Origin: Streptomyces sp. Ru71
Lineage (GTDB): Bacteria > Actinomycetota > Actinomycetes > Streptomycetales > Streptomycetaceae
DNA length: 64,000 nt
Assembly: GCF_002920535.1 (NCBI RefSeq)
Contig: NZ_PQSS01000004.1
Coordinates: 1 to 64,000, forward strand
Direction of reading: 5' to 3'
Every line of letters begins with the position of its first letter. The first letter of the stretch is position 1. Below, one piece after another: positions 1 to 8,044 of the stretch. Made by a program: the position numbers and the translations under genes. The notes beneath the pieces are model-generated. The model saw only the letters and a list, made by a program, of their open reading frames with translations. It searched no databases and was not told the origin of the DNA.

Positions 1-303
1 GGCGTAGGTGATGGTGCGGGTGTCGCCCGGCTCGCCCTCCCAGTGGAAGGCGACCTGGTCGCCGTAGCCGGCCTCGACATGGCGGTCCACGCAGTTGTAC
101 GCCACGTTCAGCCGGCCGCCGGTGAACCAGCGGGCGTAGGGCGCGTCCGACCAGTCCAGCACCTGGTGCCACTCGGTGTCCCAGTGCAGCCGTCCCGCCT
201 GCTCCGCCCAGTACGCCAGGCGGTCGGCCGCGGCCCCGTCCGACGGTACGGGCACAGTGCTCGGGATCTGGGGGCGGACGCGGTCGTCGGAGCGCGCAGA
301 CAT
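1..303 (-). CDS. Acyl/acetyl-CoA synthetase (AMP-forming), N-terminal part only
   Basis: This gene runs off the left edge of the window; only the first 101 codons are present. The ATG at 303 is preceded by a good GGAGGA site. The visible part contains segments typical of the acetyl/propionyl-CoA synthetase N-terminal cap domain, for example YARWFTGGRLNVAYNCVDRH followed by VAFHWEGEPGDTRTITY. Family members activate acetate, propionate or other short acids with ATP and CoA through an acyl-AMP. It lies 115 bp downstream of mftF on the same strand, in the same island as alcohol and aldehyde dehydrogenases and an acetate-type transporter. That suggests it converts the acid from alcohol oxidation to acyl-CoA (inference). 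The ATP-binding and catalytic core is outside the window, so substrate preference cannot be judged. Confidence 0.8.
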   Translation of the reverse strand, partial: MSARSDDRVRPQIPSTVPVPSDGAAADRLAYWAEQAGRLHWDTEWHQVLDWSDAPYARWFTGGRLNVAYNCVDRHVEAGYGDQVAFHWEGEPGDTRTITYA

Positions 304-418
304 GGGGATCCTCCAGTGGGGTGCATGTGTCGGGGACGGGCCGGGAGCGCGGCTGGCCCGTCCGCGGGTGGCCACAGTGGCCGGACAGGGTTGGCGTGAG
401 GTTGGCGGCGGCGTGCGC

Positions 419-1897
419 CTACGGACGCGCGGCGGTCCAGCGGCTCACCACGCGCAGCGCGAGACGTGGCTTCAGCGGTGCCGCGGTCCCGCGGCGCACG
501 GCGCCCTGCCAGACGCCCCAGCCGTAGGCCAGGTCGTCCAGGCGGCGGAGCACCGTGTACGCCGGTGGGGACAGGGAGGTGCCGGAGCGGCGGTGGTCCA
601 CCAGCCCCTCGACGACGGCCGCGGCGATCAGCACATGCCGGGCACGGCGGTTGACGGCGGCCGCGGCGAGGGCGACCGGCCAGTGGTGCCGGGTCGCGCA
701 GCGCAGCAGCTGCTCGGCGGTGCCGCGCAGCGCCGCGAGCGCCAGCAGGGCGCCGGCGCGGGCCGGGTGGTCGGCGTCGGGCATCCTGCGGGCCACGCGC
801 AGCGCGGTCAGGCCCGTCAACGCCGCCGCCAGTGCCACCGGGGCGGGCCTGCCGCGCGCCAGCAGGGCGCAGGCGGCCAGCGACCAGGGGGCGGCGTACA
901 GCGGCGGCACCCGGTCGGGGTGACGCAGCGCCAGGTCCGCGGCGCCGGTGCCGTATCCGGCCCGTTGGGCGAGCCAGCTGCGCAGGTCGGTGCGGTGCCG
1001 GTGGCCCACCCGGGCGGCGGGGACATAGCGCAGCCGCCAGCCGGCCTCGTGCAGCCGTATGCACAGGTCGACGTCCTCGGCCACGCGCAGGGTCTCGTCG
1101 AAGCCGGGGCCGAGGGCCGCGCGGCGGACCACGATGGTGGCGCTGGGCACGTAGGAGAGCGCGGACACGGGGACGACGGGCCCTTCGGCCACGCCCATGT
1201 CCAGCGGCGAGCGGAGCTCCTCGTACCGGTCGAGCAGCCCGGGGTCGGGGACCGGCAGCGCGACCACCCGGGGTGCGGCGAGCGCCAGCGCGGGGTCGGC
1301 GAACTGCGCCAGCAGCGGGGCCAGCCAGCCCGGCTCCGGCACCACGTCGGAGTCGCAGAACGCCACGTACGGGGTACGGGCGTGGCGCAGCCCGGTGTTG
1401 CGGGCCGCGGCCGGGCCCCGGTTGTGCGGGTGGGTCAGCAGCCGGGCGCCGTGCCGGCGGGCCACCTCGGCCAGGGCGGCGGGGTCCCGGGAGCCGTCGT
1501 CCACGACCAGCACCGGCAGGTGTGCGGTCGCCGGGTCGGCGCGCAGGGCGGCCAGCAGGTCGTCGAGCCGGGCGGCACGGTCCCGGACGGGGACCACGAC
1601 GGTGGTGTCGCCGGCCGGTACGGGGGCGGGGCGCGGGTGGACGAGCCCGGCGTCCAGGAGCCGCCGGGCGAGCGCCGCGCTCGTCGCGTCCGTGACGGTG
1701 AACCGGCCGTCGCCGAGCCGGCGGACCGCCGCGTCGGTCAGTCTGACCAGCCGCAGCGGTGAACCGCCCACCATGAGCCGTCCGTCGCGGGACCGGTGTG
1801 TGCCGGGGGCGAGTTCGACCGTGAAACCGTGCGGCAACGTGGTGTCGGACGGCGATGGCAGCCGGGCACCGAGCGGTCGCGGGCGTACGAGTGTCAT
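419..1897 (-). CDS. mftF: Mycofactocin biosynthesis glycosyltransferase MftF
   Basis: This 492-residue protein has a family 2 glycosyltransferase (GT-A) domain at about residues 95-320, with the nucleotide-sugar motifs VVVPVRD, LVVDDGSRD and the DxD-like FCDSDV, then VAEDVDLCIRLHEAGWRLRY. The C-terminal third is Ala/Leu-rich and may associate with the membrane. In the mycofactocin pathway MftF adds beta-1,4-glucose units to the PMFT core to give oligoglycosylated cofactor. The start codon overlaps the stop of the upstream SDR by 4 nt (ATGA), so the genes are translationally coupled. It is the last gene of the mftA-to-mftF run. The assignment rests on family motifs together with the complete mft context. 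Confidence 0.92.
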   Translation of the reverse strand: MTLVRPRPLGARLPSPSDTTLPHGFTVELAPGTHRSRDGRLMVGGSPLRLVRLTDAAVRRLGDGRFTVTDATSAALARRLLDAGLVHPRPAPVPAGDTTVVVPVRDRAARLDDLLAALRADPATAHLPVLVVDDGSRDPAALAEVARRHGARLLTHPHNRGPAAARNTGLRHARTPYVAFCDSDVVPEPGWLAPLLAQFADPALALAAPRVVALPVPDPGLLDRYEELRSPLDMGVAEGPVVPVSALSYVPSATIVVRRAALGPGFDETLRVAEDVDLCIRLHEAGWRLRYVPAARVGHRHRTDLRSWLAQRAGYGTGAADLALRHPDRVPPLYAAPWSLAACALLARGRPAPVALAAALTGLTALRVARRMPDADHPARAGALLALAALRGTAEQLLRCATRHHWPVALAAAAVNRRARHVLIAAAVVEGLVDHRRSGTSLSPPAYTVLRRLDDLAYGWGVWQGAVRRGTAAPLKPRLALRVVSRWTAARP

Positions 1898-2679
1898 GCG
1901 GTGAAGCCTCCGTCCGCGTGCAGTACGGAGCCGGTGACGGCGAAGGAGTCGGCGGAGCAGGCCCAGGCGACCACGGCGGCCACCTCCTCCGGTTCCAGGG
2001 GGCGTCCGGTGAGCTGCTGTTCGGCGAGCTTGTCGACCTCGGGCAGCTCGTAGAGGTCGGCCGTGGCGCGCAGCATGTCCGTGCGGGTGGAGCCGGGGGA
2101 CACGGCGAGCGCGTTCACGCCGGTGTCGCGCAGGTCGCGGGCCAGGCCGCGGACCAGTCCGACGACGGCGTGCTTGGCGGCGCAGTAGGCGCCGAGTCCC
2201 CACAGGCCGCGGTGCGCGGCGGCCGAGGCGAGGGCGACGAACCGGCCGGTGCGCGGCTGCGGCCTGCGCAGCAGGGCGGGTACGGCGGCGCGGGCGAGGT
2301 GGGCGACGCCCAGGACGTCCACCTCCAGCAGGGTCCGCCACTGCGCGTCGGTCTGTTCCCACACCGGGCCGCCGCCGAGCATGACGGCCGCGGCGGCCAC
2401 GGCGGCGTCGAGACCGCCGAGCTCGCGCTCGGCCACCTGCACGGCGGCCCGCAGCGCGGCCGGGTCGCGCACGTCCGCCTTGACGGTGCGCACCAGGGGG
2501 AACTCCCGGCCCAGGGCCCGCAGTTGTTCCGGGGCGGCCAGCGGGTAGGGCACCTCGGGGTCGTCCTCGCAGCGGTCCACGGCGACGACGGCCCAGCCCT
2601 CGCGGGCCAGCCTGCGCACGGTCGCCGCCCCGATGCCCCGGGCGGCACCGGTGACCACCGCGACCCTCGGGCCGGTCAT
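1894..2679 (-). CDS. Mycofactocin-coupled short-chain dehydrogenase/reductase
   Basis: This is a 261-residue classical SDR. It has the TGAARGIG cofactor loop near residue 10, an S...YCAAK catalytic arrangement (ASAAAHRGLWGLGAYCAAK), and the SPGSTRTDM segment after the active site. Mycofactocin-associated SDRs hold NAD(H) non-exchangeably and hand electrons to mycofactocin; position alone suggests this one does the same. It overlaps mftE by 4 nt upstream and mftF by 4 nt downstream, so it is embedded in the biosynthetic operon rather than being a neighbour. Its substrate is unknown. It could act on an alcohol or carbinol, or take part in cofactor maturation. Confidence 0.85.
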   Translation of the reverse strand: MTGPRVAVVTGAARGIGAATVRRLAREGWAVVAVDRCEDDPEVPYPLAAPEQLRALGREFPLVRTVKADVRDPAALRAAVQVAERELGGLDAAVAAAAVMLGGGPVWEQTDAQWRTLLEVDVLGVAHLARAAVPALLRRPQPRTGRFVALASAAAHRGLWGLGAYCAAKHAVVGLVRGLARDLRDTGVNALAVSPGSTRTDMLRATADLYELPEVDKLAEQQLTGRPLEPEEVAAVVAWACSADSFAVTGSVLHADGGFTA

Positions 2680-3464
2680 CGCCGCGCTCCCACCGGGGCG
2701 AGGGCGGGCCGGCGCTCGGAACGGCCGAGCCGGCCCCGCCCGGAGACCCGCCAGGCCCGGATGTCGGCGGCGAGGCGGTCCGCCATGACGTCGAGGAGCC
2801 GCTCGCCCTCGCCCGCGCGGGCCCCGGCGGGGTCGCCGAGGACTCCGGACGGGCTGACCCCGCGGACGGACTCGGTGACCAGCCGGTCCATCAGCACTTC
2901 GACGGGCTCGGTCGGCCCGGCGACGGCCCGCTCGCCCTGGACGGCCGCGCGCCGCAGCCGCAGCATCATCGAGGTCTCGGCGCGGCCCGCGTGGGCGTCC
3001 GAACCCGGTGGCAGGCACGGCCACCAGGCCACGTCCCGGCTCTCGCCGCGCAGCCCGGTCACCGCGTCGGCCAGGCTCACCAGGTTGCCGCCGTGCCCGT
3101 TGACCACGAGCAGGCGGCCCGCCCAGCGCAGCATCGAGCGGCCGATCTCGGTGACGAGCAGGCGCAGCGCGTCATGGCCGGCGGACACCGTGCCGGGGAA
3201 CCCCTCGTGCTCGCCGCTGGCCCCGTACGGCTGGGCCGGGGCGACCAGCACGTCCACCTCGCCCCGCAGCCGGCCGGCGGCCCGCCCGGCGACCGCCGTG
3301 GCCACGGCGGTGTCCGTGTCCAGCGGGAGGTGGGGGCCGTGCTGCTCGCAGGAGCCGAGGGGCAGCAGCACCAGCGGGCCGCGGTCGGTGAGGTCCGGCC
3401 AGGCGAGGTCGGCGAGCCGGGTCGCGGGACCGGGTGGCGTCGCGGGGGCGGGCTCGGCCGGCAT
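2676..3464 (-). CDS. mftE: Mycofactocin precursor peptide peptidase MftE (creatininase family)
   Basis: This 262-residue protein shows the metal-binding signatures of the creatininase family: GSCEQHGPHLPLDTDT near residue 37, VNGHGGN near 120 and the HAGRAETS segment near 155. MftE cuts the MftC-modified precursor to release the cyclised Val-Tyr product (AHDP) that becomes the redox core. Its ATG lies 1 nt after the mftD stop, and its stop overlaps the SDR start by 4 nt. The last 25 or so residues are Arg-rich and low-complexity, probably a lineage-specific tail. Confidence 0.93.
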   Translation of the reverse strand: MPAEPAPATPPGPATRLADLAWPDLTDRGPLVLLPLGSCEQHGPHLPLDTDTAVATAVAGRAAGRLRGEVDVLVAPAQPYGASGEHEGFPGTVSAGHDALRLLVTEIGRSMLRWAGRLLVVNGHGGNLVSLADAVTGLRGESRDVAWWPCLPPGSDAHAGRAETSMMLRLRRAAVQGERAVAGPTEPVEVLMDRLVTESVRGVSPSGVLGDPAGARAGEGERLLDVMADRLAADIRAWRVSGRGRLGRSERRPALAPVGARR

Positions 3465-3465
3465 G

Positions 3466-4638
3466 TCAGACCGCGCCCAGGGTGCGGGTGAAGCCCGGCG
3501 GGATCACCAGGTCGTCGCGGCTCAGCTCGTGCACGGAGGAGCGGCCGAGGCCCAGCAGGGCGGAGTCGATGCCGCCGCGCAGGATGTCCAGGACGTTCTC
3601 CACGCCGCTCTGCCCGCCGGCGGCCAGGCCCCACAGGTAGGCGCGGCCGATCATCACGGCCTTCGCGCCGAGCGCCAGCGCCTTGACCACGTCGCTGCCC
3701 CGGCGCACGCCGCTGTCCAGCAGGACCTCGACCTGACCGCCCACCGCGTCCGCGACGGCGGGCAGGGCGCGGATCGGGGCCGGGGTGCTGTCGAGGTTGT
3801 TGCCGCCGTGGTTGGACACCGAGATCGCGCTGACGCCCGCGTCGACGGCGCGCAGCGCGTCGTCCACCCTGCAGATCCCCTTGAGCAGGAACGGCCCGTC
3901 CCACTGCTCGCGCAGCCAGCGCACGTCGTCCCAGGAGGGGGGCGGGGTCTGCATCCACTCTCCGTAGGCGCCGAAGAACGTGGGCGCGTCCCCGCCCGGG
4001 TCGGCGAGGTTCGGCGCCGTGAGGTCGGGGAGCCGGCCGGACTTCACGAAGTCCAGCAGCCAGCGCGGACGCCGCACGGCCTCCGGCGCGAACCGTGCCA
4101 TGGCCTTGAGGTCCAGCCGCTCCGGGATCTTCGGGCTGCCCCAGTCCCGGCCGTGCGAGAAGGACCAGTCGAGGGTGACGATCAGCGCCTTCGCGCCGTA
4201 TGTGTAGGCGTGCTCGATGCGTTGCAGCATCGCGTCCTTGGAGCCCATCCAGTACATCTGGAAGAACGTCTGGGGATTGGCGGCGACGACGTCCTTCAGC
4301 GGCTTGCTCGCGAAGGAGCTGAGCCCCATCGCCGTGCCGCGGGCAGCCGCCGCGCGGGCGACGGCCACCTCGCCGTCGGGATGCACGGCCTGCACGCCGG
4401 TCGGGGAGATGATCACCGGCAGGGAGATCTGCTCGCCCAGCACCGTCGTCGACTGGTCCCGCTTGGCCGACAGCCCGGCCACATGGGGTGCGAAGCCCAG
4501 CTCCGCGAACGCCGCGGTGTTGTCGTCGTAGGAGGTGCCCTTCTCCGAACCGGCCAGCAGGGCGCTGTAGACCGACTTCGGCAGTCGCTTGCCGGCCCTT
4601 CGCTGGGCCTCGGCGACCGTCTCGAACCACCCGCTCAT
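3466..4638 (-). CDS. mftD: Mycofactocin maturation FMN oxidoreductase MftD
   Basis: This 390-residue protein belongs to the FMN-dependent alpha-hydroxy-acid dehydrogenase (lactate/glycolate oxidase) family. The active-site segment SNHGGNNLD near residue 287, the DSGVRRGSDVVKALALGAKAVMIGRAY phosphate-binding region (in the C-terminal half) and the PTGVQAVHPDGE segment are visible. MftD oxidatively deaminates AHDP to premycofactocin (PMFT), creating the redox-active diketone. The ATG at 4638 was chosen because the sequence from MSGWFETVAEAQRR matches the usual family start; the upstream extension of the frame is low complexity and overlaps mftC. Translation passes directly to mftE. Confidence 0.93.
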   Translation of the reverse strand: MSGWFETVAEAQRRAGKRLPKSVYSALLAGSEKGTSYDDNTAAFAELGFAPHVAGLSAKRDQSTTVLGEQISLPVIISPTGVQAVHPDGEVAVARAAAARGTAMGLSSFASKPLKDVVAANPQTFFQMYWMGSKDAMLQRIEHAYTYGAKALIVTLDWSFSHGRDWGSPKIPERLDLKAMARFAPEAVRRPRWLLDFVKSGRLPDLTAPNLADPGGDAPTFFGAYGEWMQTPPPSWDDVRWLREQWDGPFLLKGICRVDDALRAVDAGVSAISVSNHGGNNLDSTPAPIRALPAVADAVGGQVEVLLDSGVRRGSDVVKALALGAKAVMIGRAYLWGLAAGGQSGVENVLDILRGGIDSALLGLGRSSVHELSRDDLVIPPGFTRTLGAV

Positions 4639-4651
4639 CACTCGTCTCCTC

Positions 4652-5875
4652 TCATGAACACGTGTTCGTCGGCAGCCCGGCCAGCGGGCTCTCGTCACAC
4701 AGGCGGTCCGGGCGGCCGGTCCGCAGGGCGGGCATGCCCAGCGCGACCGTCCGGTGCGAGTGGTCCTTGCCCTGGCGCGGCAGGGCGCCTGGGTCCACGG
4801 CCGACAGCGCGGCGGCGCCATGGCCCTTGACGCACTCCGGGTCGGGGCCGTCCAGCGGAAGGCCGGTGAAGAACTTCGCCGCCATGCAGCCGCCCTGGCA
4901 GGTGTCGTAGGCCGGACAGCCCGAGCAGGCGCCCCCGGTGGAGGGCCTGCGCAGCTCGGCGAAGAGCGCCGACTCGCGCCACACCCGGTCGAAGCCGCCC
5001 GGCGAGCGCACATTGCCCGCCTTGAAGGCGTCGTGGATGGCGAACGGGCAGGCGTACACGTCGCCGACCGGGTCGATCAGGCACACCACCCGCCCCGCCC
5101 CGCACAGGTTCAGCCCGGGGATCGGCTCCGAGCCGAGCGCGTTGAGGTGGAAGAAGGAGTCACCGGTGAGCACCCGCTCGCCGTGACCGAGCAGCCAGGA
5201 GTAGATGGCGTACTGCTGCTCGGCGGTGGGGTGCAGGTCGTCCCACACGTCCGCGCCGCGCCCGGACGGCCGGAGCCGGGTGATGCGCAGCTGGGCGCCG
5301 TAGCGGTCGGCGATCGCGGCGAAGTCGTCGAGCTGGGACACGTTCTGACGGGTCATCACCACCGAGATCTTGAAGTCCCGGAAACCCGCCTCGGCGAGGT
5401 TCTCCATGGCCCGGATCGCCATGTCGTAGGAACCCGGGCCGCGGACCGCGTCGTTGACCTCGCGGGTGGCGCCGTCCAGGGAGATCTGCACATCGACGTA
5501 GTCGGTCGCGGCCAGCCGCCGGGCGCGTTCGGGGGTCAGGCGCAGTCCGTTGGTGGAGAACTTCACGCCGACCTGGTGGGCGATCGCGTAGTCCAGCAGC
5601 TCCCAGAAGTCGGGGCGGACCGTGGGTTCGCCGCCGCCGACGTTGACGTAGAAGACCTGCATGCGCTGGAGCTCGTCGATCACGGACTTGATCTCGTCCG
5701 TGGACAGCTCCAGCGGGTCGCGCCGCCCGGAGGAGGACAGGCAGTGCGCACAGGACAGGTTGCACGCGTAGGTCCACTCCCAGGTCAGGCAGATCGGGGC
5801 GTGCAGCCCGCCCTTGAACTGCTCGACGAGGGCGGGCACGCGCTCGGTGGGTGGGGGGTCGTGAAGGGTGGTCAT
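4652..5875 (-). CDS. mftC: Mycofactocin radical SAM maturase MftC
   Basis: This 407-residue radical SAM/SPASM protein has the SAM-cluster cysteines at C38, C42 and C45 (CNLSCAHC) and the GGGEP motif (VNVGGGEPTVRPDF). Its C-terminal SPASM region is Cys-rich, with CGAGRVVCLIDPVGDVYACPF and then CSGCPAYDTCQGGC. MftC first decarboxylates the C-terminal Tyr of MftA and then forms the Val-Tyr C-C bond, presenting the peptide through MftB. The ATG overlaps the mftB stop by 1 nt (TGATG). Confidence 0.96.
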   Translation of the reverse strand: MTTLHDPPPTERVPALVEQFKGGLHAPICLTWEWTYACNLSCAHCLSSSGRRDPLELSTDEIKSVIDELQRMQVFYVNVGGGEPTVRPDFWELLDYAIAHQVGVKFSTNGLRLTPERARRLAATDYVDVQISLDGATREVNDAVRGPGSYDMAIRAMENLAEAGFRDFKISVVMTRQNVSQLDDFAAIADRYGAQLRITRLRPSGRGADVWDDLHPTAEQQYAIYSWLLGHGERVLTGDSFFHLNALGSEPIPGLNLCGAGRVVCLIDPVGDVYACPFAIHDAFKAGNVRSPGGFDRVWRESALFAELRRPSTGGACSGCPAYDTCQGGCMAAKFFTGLPLDGPDPECVKGHGAAALSAVDPGALPRQGKDHSHRTVALGMPALRTGRPDRLCDESPLAGLPTNTCS

Positions 5876-6165
5876 CACCGCGCTCCGGTTCCACTGCGCT
5901 GGGGAATGATCATGTCGGCGGCTGCCAGGGAGGCCAGCGCGCGCAGGAAGGCGCCCCGCCGGGCGTCGGGCACCCCGGCGAGGGCGACCCCGACGCTGGG
6001 GTGACGGCCGAGCTCCTGGACCAGTTCGACCAGCTCGGGCGCCTTCAGGAAGGACAGCCGGCGGTTGCCGAAGTGGTAGGCGAGCGCCCCGAACGGCTCG
6101 GGGCGCAGGGCGACGGAGGGGTTCAGCCGGTAGGGGCGTGCCGCATCGAACGCCGGGGACGTCAT
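5875..6165 (-). CDS. mftB: Mycofactocin peptide chaperone MftB
   Basis: This 96-residue PqqD-like (RRE-type) protein has the typical opening YRLNPSVALRPEPFGALAYHFGNRRLSFLKAPELVELV. MftB binds the MftA leader and delivers the core to MftC. It starts 9 nt after the mftA stop codon and its stop overlaps the mftC start. Size and gene order match other mft clusters exactly. Confidence 0.94.
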   Translation of the reverse strand: MTSPAFDAARPYRLNPSVALRPEPFGALAYHFGNRRLSFLKAPELVELVQELGRHPSVGVALAGVPDARRGAFLRALASLAAADMIIPQRSGTGAR

Positions 6166-6174
6166 GACGGGGGC

Positions 6175-6288
6175 CTAGTAGACGCCGCACATGCCGTCGA
6201 TCGAGACCTCTTCGACGAGGACCTCCTCGACGAGCTCGTCGGCGACGTTGACAGTGTCCTGCTCGGCCTTGATCTGTTCCTCGAACAC
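6175..6288 (-). CDS. mftA: Mycofactocin precursor peptide MftA
   Basis: This is a 37-residue GTG-started gene preceded by a perfect AGGAGG six bases before the start. The peptide begins MFEEQIKAEQDTVNVADE, continues with an acidic leader rich in Glu and Val (ELVEEVLVEEV), and ends with the invariant core IDGMCGVY. The terminal Val-Tyr is what MftC crosslinks and MftE releases. It is the first gene of the minus-strand operon, 9 nt upstream of mftB. The GTG start and small size make it easy to miss automatically. Confidence 0.96.
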   Translation of the reverse strand: MFEEQIKAEQDTVNVADELVEEVLVEEVSIDGMCGVY

Positions 6289-6410
6289 GACAAACCTCCT
6301 GAACGGTAAGGGGATCGGGATGCGGCCGGCTCCGCCCTGCGGTGCCCGGGCCGTACTCGACGCTACGGGCGCCTCCCCGCGCCGCTCGCCCTGCTTCCGG
6401 CCGCCCTCAC

Positions 6411-6481
6411 CCTGTCCGGTCGGACAGGTGTGCCCGTGCCGGGGCCGGTTGCCGGCGGGGTGTCCCGTCCGATCGGTCAGG
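6411..6481. promoter_or_regulatory. Paired palindromic operators between mftA and mno
   Basis: The 395-bp divergent region 6289-6683 holds no gene. At 6411-6428 there is a perfect inverted repeat, CCTGTCCG-GT-CGGACAGG. At 6464-6481 a second copy, CCCGTCCG-AT-CGGTCAGG, matches 16 of 18 positions. A third left half-site, CCTGTCCG, sits at 6488-6495 with a degenerate right arm. The identical perfect palindrome recurs at 15955, which makes chance unlikely. I infer sites for a dimeric regulator controlling both mft and mno; no -10/-35 pair could be assigned confidently here. Confidence 0.7.
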
Positions 6482-6683
6482 TCGCGCCCTGTCCGTCCGG
6501 TGCCGCGCTGCCGTCCGAGCGGCCGGTGTCGCCCCGCGCCGCGTTCCCGGAGGGTGAGTCACGCCACCAACTCCGGCACGTCCGTGCTCCACCCCGGACC
6601 TCCATGCCGCCGGCCGGCTTGGCCCGGTGGAGCAGTCGACGCAGGACGCGCGGCCCGCCCGCGCGGAGAGGACAGTCGCGATC

Positions 6684-7976
6684 ATGCAGGTCGAAGAACT
6701 TCTCAAGCCGTTCCCGATCAAGGAATTCCACCCCTTCCCCCGGGCGCTGATGGGCCCGGGCGCCCATGAGCTGATCGGTCCGGAGGCCAAGAAGCTGGGC
6801 TTCAAGCGCACGCTGGTGATGACCACCGGTCTGCGCGGCAGCGACACCGTGCACAAGATCGTCGAGTCGCTGAAGTACCACGGGCTCGAAGTCGTCGTGT
6901 ACGACAAGGTCGAGTCGAACCCCAAGGACTACAACGTCATGGACGCCGTGGCGCTGTACCAGGAGAACAAGTGCGACTCGTTCGTGTCGATCGGCGGCGG
7001 CTCGTCGCACGACGCGTGCAAGGGCGCCCGTATCTCCGTCGCCCACGACGGCCGCAGCGTCAACGACTTCGAGGGCTTCAACAAGTCCGAGAACCCGAAG
7101 AACCCGCCGCACATCGCGGTCTCCACCACGGCCGGCACCGGTTCGGAGACCTCGTGGGCGTACGTCATCACCGACACGACCACGGACCCGGACAACCCGC
7201 ACAAGTACGTCGCCTTCGACGACGCCTCCGTGGCCAGCCTCGCCATCGACGACCCGACGCTGTACTACGACTGCCCGCTGGACTACACCGCGCAGTGCGG
7301 CTTCGACGTCCTCGCCCACGCCTCCGAGCCGTACGTCTCGCGGCTGAACTTCCAGCCGTCGCTGGGCAACGCGCTGCACGCCATCCGGCTCACCGCCCGC
7401 CATCTGCGCCAGGCCGTGTGGAACGGCCAGGACCTGGCCGGACGTGAGGGCATGATGTACGCCCAGTACATCGCGGCGCAGGCGTTCAACTCCGGTGGCC
7501 TGGGCATCATCCACTCCATCTCGCACGCGGTCAGCGCCTTCTACGACACCCACCACGGGCTCAACAACGCCATCGCGCTGCCCCGGGTCTGGGCGTTCAA
7601 CATGCCGGCCCACTACGAGCGGTTCGCCGACATCGCCGAGGCGATGGGCGTGGACACGCACGGCATGACGAAGGTGCAGGCCGCCGAGGCCGCCCTCGCC
7701 GCGGGCATCCGGCTGCTGCGCGACGTCGGCATCCCGGAGAAGTTCACCGACGTCGAGCAGAACACCTACTCCAAGAACCGCCTCGGGCAGGGCCCGACGA
7801 AGTTCTACGAGCAGGCCAAGGTGATCAAGGGCGACGCGGCCGACGTCGACCGCATCACCCACCACGTCCTCGGCGACGCCTGCACCCCGGGCAACGCCAA
7901 GGAGTGCACGTTCGACACCGTCCGGCCCGTCGTCGAGCACTGCATGAACGGCGACCTGGACGACCTGCTCGGCTGA
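6684..7976 (+). CDS. mno: NDMA-type methanol/primary alcohol dehydrogenase (Mno)
   Basis: This 430-residue protein is a group III (iron-type fold) alcohol dehydrogenase close to the NDMA-dependent methanol dehydrogenases of actinobacteria. It has the family N-terminus (VEELLKPFPIKEFHPFPRAL), the NAD-binding IGGGSSHDACKGA, the STTAGTGSETS loop and the metal-ligand region DVLAHASEPYVSR ... HSISHAVSAFYDTHHGLNNA. Such enzymes keep tightly bound NADP(H) and need an external acceptor, which genetics in mycobacteria identifies as mycofactocin. It diverges from mftA across the palindromic operators and heads the run moxR-VWA-mftM-transporter. The ATG at 6684 matches homologue starts; a GGAGAGGA site lies about 12 nt upstream, rather far. 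Confidence 0.92.
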   Translation: MQVEELLKPFPIKEFHPFPRALMGPGAHELIGPEAKKLGFKRTLVMTTGLRGSDTVHKIVESLKYHGLEVVVYDKVESNPKDYNVMDAVALYQENKCDSFVSIGGGSSHDACKGARISVAHDGRSVNDFEGFNKSENPKNPPHIAVSTTAGTGSETSWAYVITDTTTDPDNPHKYVAFDDASVASLAIDDPTLYYDCPLDYTAQCGFDVLAHASEPYVSRLNFQPSLGNALHAIRLTARHLRQAVWNGQDLAGREGMMYAQYIAAQAFNSGGLGIIHSISHAVSAFYDTHHGLNNAIALPRVWAFNMPAHYERFADIAEAMGVDTHGMTKVQAAEAALAAGIRLLRDVGIPEKFTDVEQNTYSKNRLGQGPTKFYEQAKVIKGDAADVDRITHHVLGDACTPGNAKECTFDTVRPVVEHCMNGDLDDLLG

Positions 7977-8044
7977 GCACCTCATGCCCGGGAGCGGGGG
8001 GCTGGAGGTCGCCCCCCGCTCCCGCCCCACCGGACGGAGGAACC

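Noticed and set aside
382..389. CGGACAGG half of the island palindrome upstream of the acyl-CoA synthetase
   Set aside because: The left arm matches only 3 of 8 positions, so it is not listed as an operator; mentioned only as a possible half-site.
1855..4830. A 991-codon open frame on the plus strand across the mft genes
   Set aside because: It is antisense to mftF, SDR, mftE and mftD, has a low-complexity Gly/Ala/Arg/Val composition and no domain; a typical shadow of high-GC coding DNA.
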